Under the pieces are notes generated by a model that saw nothing but the letters and a program-made list of their open reading frames with translations, was not told where the DNA came from and did no database searches. Positions 6,771 to 10,616 of a DNA stretch of 10,616 bases are shown here, piece by piece. Origin of the DNA: Deltaproteobacteria bacterium (lineage in GTDB: Bacteria > Desulfobacterota > Desulfobacteria > Desulfobacterales > SURF-15); contig JAHEHB010000171.1 in the NCBI GenBank assembly GCA_024644775.1, positions 1 to 10,616 of the forward strand, given 5' to 3'. Position 1 is the first letter of the stretch. Every line of letters begins with the position of its first letter. The position numbers and the translations under genes are program-made.

Positions 6771-8059
6771 AGATACTTATTATATTTTTTCTGTTGCTGG
6801 TTGCCCTACTCCTCATCGGTATTCCAGTGGGGTATTGCATCGGTATTACCTCCATCGTCGCACTGGTCATCAAATGGGGATATCCCAGCCTCTCCTTCGG
6901 TCTTATTGCGCAGATGCTGGTATACGGAATAAACAACTTTCCGATTCTTGCGGTCCCGTTATTTTTATTAACCGGCGCCATTATGAATATCGGCGGTATC
7001 AGCACCCGTATTTTCGACTTTGCAGGAAGCCTTGTGGGTCATATTCGAGGAGGTCTTGCCCATGTGAATGTGTTAGCCAGCTTTATTTTCTCCGGTATGT
7101 CGGGAGCTGCTGCGGCTGATGCTGCCGGTTTAGGTCAAATTGAGATTAAGGCAATGGTCGATGCAGGATATGACCGAGATTTTAGTTGTGCCGTTACCGG
7201 AGCATCTGCAACTATCGGTCCAGTCGTGCCACCCAGTGTACCGCTGGTACTTTACGGAGTCCTGGCGACGACTTCCGTTAGCCGTCTCTTTATCGGCGGC
7301 TTGGTACCGGGATTGTTGATGGTGCTGGCACTCATGGGATTGTGCGCCGTGATTGCAAAAAAAAGGAATTATCCGAAAGGGGATTCGTTTAGTCTTAAAC
7401 GAATCGCTCAAACCTTCATTCGGGCTTTTTTCCCCATTCTAACCCCTGTGATCATTATCGGCGGCATCTGGTCCGGTGTATTCACACCGACGGAAGCTGC
7501 AGCGGTTGCCGCATTATATGCGCTGATACTGGGATTGATATTTCGAGAACTTAAATTCAAAGAGCTGTTAGATACGTTTCGAAGTGTTTCAATCAATGGG
7601 TCGGCGATTTTGATTATCCTAGCGTGTGCCATGATCTATAACTCCGCCCTTACCCGTACGCAGGTACCGGAAGTTGTCACCAATTTACTTTTTTCAATCA
7701 GTGATAAGCCGCTTGTGATTCTTTTGCTGTTAAATATTACGATCCTTATTGCCGGCATGTTTATGTCTACAGCGGAGACCATTACACTTTTTACCCCGCT
7801 TATTGCGCCCCTGTTGCCGAAGTTTGGCATCGACCCGATCCATTTTGGCGTGATGATGGTATTAAACCTGATGATCGGCCAGTTGACACCGCCATTTGGT
7901 ATTGTTTTGTATGTGATTGTCCGGGTGGGGAAAATCGACTTTGACAAACTCGTCAAAGCATGTGTGCCTTTTTATTTTCCGATTTTTATTGTGTTGCTGA
8001 TGATAATATTTTTTCCGGCGTTGGTCACCTTTTTGCCGGATCTTGTTTTTGGACCCTAA
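6767..8059 (+). CDS. TRAP transporter large permease, DctM family (system 2), apparent AUA start
   Basis: This is the large membrane subunit of TRAP system 2. Motifs run in the same order as in dctM1: IGIPVGYCIG, RGGLAHVNVLASFIFSGMSG, AAADAAGLG, VPPSVPLVLYG, KKRNYP, TPTEAAAVAALYA and LTPPFGIVLYV, ending in a long hydrophobic C-terminus. Starting at ATA 6767 gives 430 residues beginning (M)EILIIFFLLLVALLLIGIP. This restores a full first membrane segment and matches the 431 residues of dctM1. The first conventional candidate, TTG 6794, would remove nine residues of that segment and lacks a ribosome site. An in-frame TAA at 6764 bars any earlier start. A point change or base-call error turning ATG into ATA is the simplest alternative. 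The cupin gene follows 27 nt later. Confidence 0.93.
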   Translation: MEILIIFFLLLVALLLIGIPVGYCIGITSIVALVIKWGYPSLSFGLIAQMLVYGINNFPILAVPLFLLTGAIMNIGGISTRIFDFAGSLVGHIRGGLAHVNVLASFIFSGMSGAAAADAAGLGQIEIKAMVDAGYDRDFSCAVTGASATIGPVVPPSVPLVLYGVLATTSVSRLFIGGLVPGLLMVLALMGLCAVIAKKRNYPKGDSFSLKRIAQTFIRAFFPILTPVIIIGGIWSGVFTPTEAAAVAALYALILGLIFRELKFKELLDTFRSVSINGSAILIILACAMIYNSALTRTQVPEVVTNLLFSISDKPLVILLLLNITILIAGMFMSTAETITLFTPLIAPLLPKFGIDPIHFGVMMVLNLMIGQLTPPFGIVLYVIVRVGKIDFDKLVKACVPFYFPIFIVLLMIIFFPALVTFLPDLVFGP

Positions 8060-8086
8060 TAACATAGAACATTGAAGGAGGAAAAG

Positions 8087-8497
8087 ATGAAAAAAGCATT
8101 GTTTGCGTATGCCAAAGACATGGAGCTGATCGTTCATAAAACCAATGGACGCCATTCCACGCTTATGGTGACGCCGGAAGATATGGGTTCCAGGGGATTT
8201 ATTATCGGCACCCATACCATGGATCCGGGCGGTGGGGCAATGGCGCATGTTCATGCAAACGAACAGGAAGCCATGTATTTCTATGAAGGAACGGGGATCG
8301 CGACCATCGACGGAGAGGAATTTAAGATTGAACCGGACTCCGTTATGTTAGCCCCTGCGAAAATCAAACATAGCATTCAGAACACGGGGAACGGCCCTCT
8401 GAAATTTGTATTCGTGTATTCCCCGCCACTTCCCGAACACGCCAGCCGTCAAGCTTATTACGACGGCGCCCAAGATAAAATTGAGCCCGAGAAATAG
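8087..8497 (+). CDS. Small single-domain cupin protein
   Basis: This 136-residue protein has one conserved beta-barrel cupin domain. Motif 1 is GGGAMAHVHANEQEAMYFYEG (roughly residues 49-69), with two histidines and a glutamate as likely metal ligands. Motif 2 is PAKIKHSIQN, with the fourth ligand histidine; the usual glycine of PxGxxH is replaced by lysine. ATG 8087 follows AAGGAGG (8075-8081). A TTG five codons upstream overlaps that ribosome site and is unlikely. It lies 27 nt after dctM2, so it is probably cotranscribed. Small cupins of this type include sugar or keto-acid isomerases, dioxygenases and simple binding proteins. Nothing here settles which, but the operon suggests a role on the imported substrate or a breakdown product. 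Confidence 0.88.
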   Translation: MKKALFAYAKDMELIVHKTNGRHSTLMVTPEDMGSRGFIIGTHTMDPGGGAMAHVHANEQEAMYFYEGTGIATIDGEEFKIEPDSVMLAPAKIKHSIQNTGNGPLKFVFVYSPPLPEHASRQAYYDGAQDKIEPEK

Positions 8498-8742
8498 GAC
8501 GGTTTTTTTGATGTTAAGCGCTCAGCCACCAAGACACCAAGGCACCAAGATTACGGTGAAATTTTTGATTCCACACCCAAAAGAATTCCGATGATTTAGA
8601 ATACATGTCATCACTTTGTGTCTTAGTGCCTTTGTGGCAAAACTGTTATTTTGAATGTTGTTTCATATGAGGGTCACGGTTAAGACAACCCTAAACGGTA
8701 AATCCTGAACCTTTGACCGCGTACGAAAGGAGAAGGGAATCA
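8498..8742 (+). other. Non-coding gap between cupin and dehydrogenase genes
   Basis: No gene is seen here. The gap begins with a T7 run (about 8503-8509) just after the cupin stop but without a convincing hairpin before it. It then holds the inverted-repeat element at 8525-8638 and AT-rich sequence up to the ribosome site of the dehydrogenase. A short open frame crossing into the gap from the cupin region is out of frame and low in coding character. A separate promoter for the dehydrogenase could lie here, but I could not identify one with confidence. Confidence 0.6.
8525..8638 (+). repeat. Dispersed inverted-repeat element (GCCACCAAGACACC type)
   Basis: The left arm (8525-8549) is GCCACCAAGACACCAAGG plus CACCAAG, with an internal 8-nt periodicity (AAGACACC, AAGGCACC). 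The right arm (8614-8638), read on the minus strand, is GCCACAAAGGCACTAAGA plus CACAAAG. The arms match at 20 of 25 positions, with all five differences evenly spaced 4 nt apart. The 64 nt between them are AT-rich. Arms of this type (cacgaag/caccaag/cacaaag) are, from memory, a common dispersed intergenic repeat in environmental bacterial genomes, including sulfate reducers. No flanking target duplication was recognised. Confidence 0.65.
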
Positions 8743-9789
8743 TTGAAAGTAAAAGCAATTGTCAAAACAAAAGCGGAACTTGGCGCAACATATACATCTT
8801 TTGAAATACCGGAAATGGGATCCAAAGATGTTCTGGTAAAGGTTAATGCATGTGCTATCTGTGGAACGGATGTTCACATTTATGATTGGAACGAGTGGGC
8901 GGCCGGCAACTTTATTCGAGCCTACGGAAACCTGCCAAGGGTGATGGGTCATGAATTTGCCGGAGAAATTGTCGACGTGGGTCGTGACGTTACGAAAGTG
9001 AAAAAGGGAGATCGAATTGCCGCCGAGACCCATATCTCTTGCGGACAATGCTTTCTGTGCCGAACCGGAAAACAGTACAATTGTCAGAATATCAAACGGT
9101 TTAAAACTGGGGTTTTCGCAGAATACGCTGTAATTCCCGAGTTCAGTGCGGAGAAGATCCCTGAGAGTATTCCCTATCATGTTGCAGCGCTATTTGAACC
9201 GTTTGGTGTATCTGTCCATGCAGCCAGTTATGTGAGAATGGTGGGTGATACCGTTGCCGTAATTGGTTCGGGCCCCATCGGCCTGTTCTGTATCGTGCTT
9301 GCAAAAGCCATGGGCGCAGCCACCGTCATCGCCACCGATGTGTCTGATTTTAGACTTTCTCTGGCAGAGAAGGCGGGCGCGGATTATCGGTTTAACCCAA
9401 CAACGGTGGATGTTGTATCAAAAGTCAAGGAAATTACGGATGGTCTTGGAACCGGGATTGTTTTTGAAACTTCCGGCAATGTAAAAGCAATGAAACAGGG
9501 ATTCGAGGTGCTACGCAAATGCGGCGCATATGTGATGGTCGGGTTGCCGTCCGAACCCCTCGTGCTGGACGCAGGAGCAGACATTGCCTGGAAAGGAGCG
9601 GTGGTGTACGGAATCCACGGCCGAGACACATTTACGACATGGGAAATTGCCAAAAATCTATTGGCAAACCAAACGGTCGATATTGAACCGCTCATCACGC
9701 ATCAAATGTCGTTTAGCGAGTTTGAAGAGGCCTTTACGCTTTGTAAAATGCAACAGACGGGTAAGGTGATACTTACCCCTAACCCATAA
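8743..9789 (+). CDS. Zinc-dependent medium-chain dehydrogenase, L-threonine 3-dehydrogenase-like
   Basis: This is a cytoplasmic NAD-dependent alcohol dehydrogenase of the medium-chain family, 348 residues. Catalytic zinc ligands are C40, H70 and E71 (CAICGTDVHIYDW, GHEFAGE). The structural zinc cysteines are C100, C103, C106 and C114. The Rossmann fold has GSGPIG (175-180) and D199, favouring NAD over NADP. CGTDVHIYDWNEWA, ETHISCGQC, the GIHGRDTF block, PLITH and TGKVIL are hallmarks of threonine 3-dehydrogenase. However, FEPFGVSVHA replaces the usual DPFGNAVH, so the substrate may be another beta-hydroxy acid or polyol. TTG 8743 follows AAAGGAG (8726-8732) with 10 nt spacing. A TTG ten codons earlier lies upstream of that site and is less likely. 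No aminoacetone or glycine C-acetyltransferase gene is adjacent, weakening a threonine role. In this locus it could supply the beta-keto acid for BKACE. Confidence 0.92.
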   Translation: MKVKAIVKTKAELGATYTSFEIPEMGSKDVLVKVNACAICGTDVHIYDWNEWAAGNFIRAYGNLPRVMGHEFAGEIVDVGRDVTKVKKGDRIAAETHISCGQCFLCRTGKQYNCQNIKRFKTGVFAEYAVIPEFSAEKIPESIPYHVAALFEPFGVSVHAASYVRMVGDTVAVIGSGPIGLFCIVLAKAMGAATVIATDVSDFRLSLAEKAGADYRFNPTTVDVVSKVKEITDGLGTGIVFETSGNVKAMKQGFEVLRKCGAYVMVGLPSEPLVLDAGADIAWKGAVVYGIHGRDTFTTWEIAKNLLANQTVDIEPLITHQMSFSEFEEAFTLCKMQQTGKVILTPNP

Positions 9790-9821
9790 TATTAACCCAA
9801 AACACGTAAGGAGGTATTCAC

Positions 9822-10616
9822 ATGAAGCGAGTTGCAACCTTGGGAATGGTGTGTGCAGGGATTTTGTCTATAATGCTGCTAACAGCCGTCAATCAATCGG
9901 CCGCGATGGAGAAGCGCACGTTGCAGATGTCAACCATCTCCCCGCCCGATAACCTTTGGTCAAAAGCGGGAGCTCGATACGCCGATGCAGTCAAACAACG
10001 AACCGGCGGTAACGTTACTATTGAAATCGCATATTCGGGTTCTACCGGAACCGCGCGCGAGACGATCGAAGCGCTTCAGATTGGCACAAACGATATCGTT
10101 ATCCAGACGATTGCGCGACTGGGTGTGTACGATCCGTTGCCGGGTATTGCAGCGTATCCGTATCTTATCCGTGACATCGATCATTTCCGAAATGTCTATT
10201 CCGGACCCGTGGGCAAGGAATTCGTCGATGAGGTCGAAAAAAGAACCGGTTTTCATGTTATTGGTGCGGGATATCGTGGTGCGCGGGAAATGGCATCAAA
10301 GAAAAAAATCGCAACTCCGGATGATCTTAAGGGTGTGAAAATCCGAGTGCCAAACACAAAACTTTATCGGCGGACATGGGAAGTATTGGGTGCCAACCCT
10401 GTCCCCATGCCCTCGTTGGAAGTTTACACATCCTTACAACAGGGGATTATAGATGCTTGCGAAAACCCCCTTGAGGCTCACATACGATCGAAATACGCCG
10501 AAGCAGCACGCTATGTCGTCATGACATCCCATGTAAGAGCCTTTTATACGTTTATATACTGGGGGAAAACATTCAATTCCTTCTCGCCCGAGCTTCAGAA
10601 GATTCTTAAAGAAGAA
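9822..10616 (+). CDS. TRAP transporter substrate-binding protein, DctP family (third, 3' end outside window)
   Basis: This is a third periplasmic TRAP receptor, open for 265 codons to the window edge and so missing roughly the last 60-70 residues. ATG 9822 follows TAAGGAGGT (9808-9816), 32 nt after the dehydrogenase stop, so the two are probably cotranscribed. The signal peptide covers residues 1-28 (hydrophobic 5-22, cleavage near SAA-M). Family motifs are YRGAREM (R152), KGVKIRVPN (R175, carboxylate-binding), LEVYTSLQQGIIDACENP (199-216) and the SFSPELQKIL helix. It differs from both other DctP proteins, so it probably belongs to a third transporter downstream or recruits another ligand to one of the two permeases here. 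Confidence 0.94.
   Translation, partial: MKRVATLGMVCAGILSIMLLTAVNQSAAMEKRTLQMSTISPPDNLWSKAGARYADAVKQRTGGNVTIEIAYSGSTGTARETIEALQIGTNDIVIQTIARLGVYDPLPGIAAYPYLIRDIDHFRNVYSGPVGKEFVDEVEKRTGFHVIGAGYRGAREMASKKKIATPDDLKGVKIRVPNTKLYRRTWEVLGANPVPMPSLEVYTSLQQGIIDACENPLEAHIRSKYAEAARYVVMTSHVRAFYTFIYWGKTFNSFSPELQKILKEE

Noticed and set aside
6794..8059. TTG at 6794 as the start of dctM2
   Set aside because: No ribosome site precedes it, it cuts the first membrane segment, and an in-frame extension to 6767 has a strong site at ideal spacing.
2942..8059. TRAP systems 1 and 2 as a recent tandem duplication
   Set aside because: Gene order and lengths match, but the proteins are well diverged and share only family motifs.
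8406..8594. Short open frame crossing the end of the cupin gene into the gap
   Set aside because: Out of frame with the cupin, it overlaps a dispersed repeat and has no ribosome site or recognisable domain.
8713..8742. Ten-codon N-terminal extension of the dehydrogenase
   Set aside because: The ribosome site AAAGGAG lies inside it, pointing to TTG 8743. Family members begin at about this MKVKAIV position.

Overview
The window reads as one long plus-strand catabolic locus built around TRAP (tripartite ATP-independent periplasmic) transport of an organic acid. It holds a LacI-family regulator, two complete DctP-DctQ-DctM TRAP transporters, a third TRAP substrate-binding protein cut by the window edge, a beta-keto acid cleavage enzyme (BKACE, DUF849), a small cupin and a zinc-dependent dehydrogenase of the L-threonine 3-dehydrogenase type. 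No credible gene lies on the minus strand, and no rRNA, tRNA, CRISPR array or transposase was seen. The host is a Gram-negative bacterium (periplasmic binding proteins with Sec signal peptides). Moderate GC, many TRAP genes, strong AAGGAGG ribosome sites and dispersed CCACCAAGACACC-type intergenic repeats suggest an anaerobic Desulfobacterota ('deltaproteobacterial') organism, but that assignment is an inference.

Layout. 39-1067: LacI-type regulator. 1068-1287: regulatory gap with an AT-rich hairpin, a 14-nt perfect anti-Shine-Dalgarno match in front of a three-codon ORF, a LacI-type operator core (AACCGGTT) and an extended -10 promoter candidate. 1288-4237: TRAP system 1 (dctP1, a 173-nt gap with two hairpins, then dctQ1 and dctM1 overlapping by 4 nt). 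4263-5060: BKACE. 5138-8059: TRAP system 2 (dctP2, GC-rich hairpin, dctQ2, a heptamer repeat, dctM2). 8087-8497: cupin. 8498-8742: non-coding gap with a dispersed inverted-repeat element. 8743-9789: zinc dehydrogenase. 9822-10616: third dctP, open to the end of the window.

Working model (inference). The regulator controls the promoter before dctP1, and the genes from dctP1 to the cupin are probably one transcript, possibly continuing through the dehydrogenase. The TRAP systems import one or more carboxylates. The dehydrogenase could oxidise a beta-hydroxy acid to a beta-keto acid, and the BKACE would then condense it with acetyl-CoA to give acetoacetate and a new acyl-CoA. The BKACE differs from the characterised lysine-pathway enzyme at the residue that binds the substrate amine and appears to lack a loop, so its substrate is probably not 3-keto-5-aminohexanoate.

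Most notable oddity: dctM2 has no good ATG/GTG/TTG start. The reading frame, the ribosome site and comparison with dctM1 all point to an AUA start codon at 6767, directly after an ATG-TAA start-stop pair.
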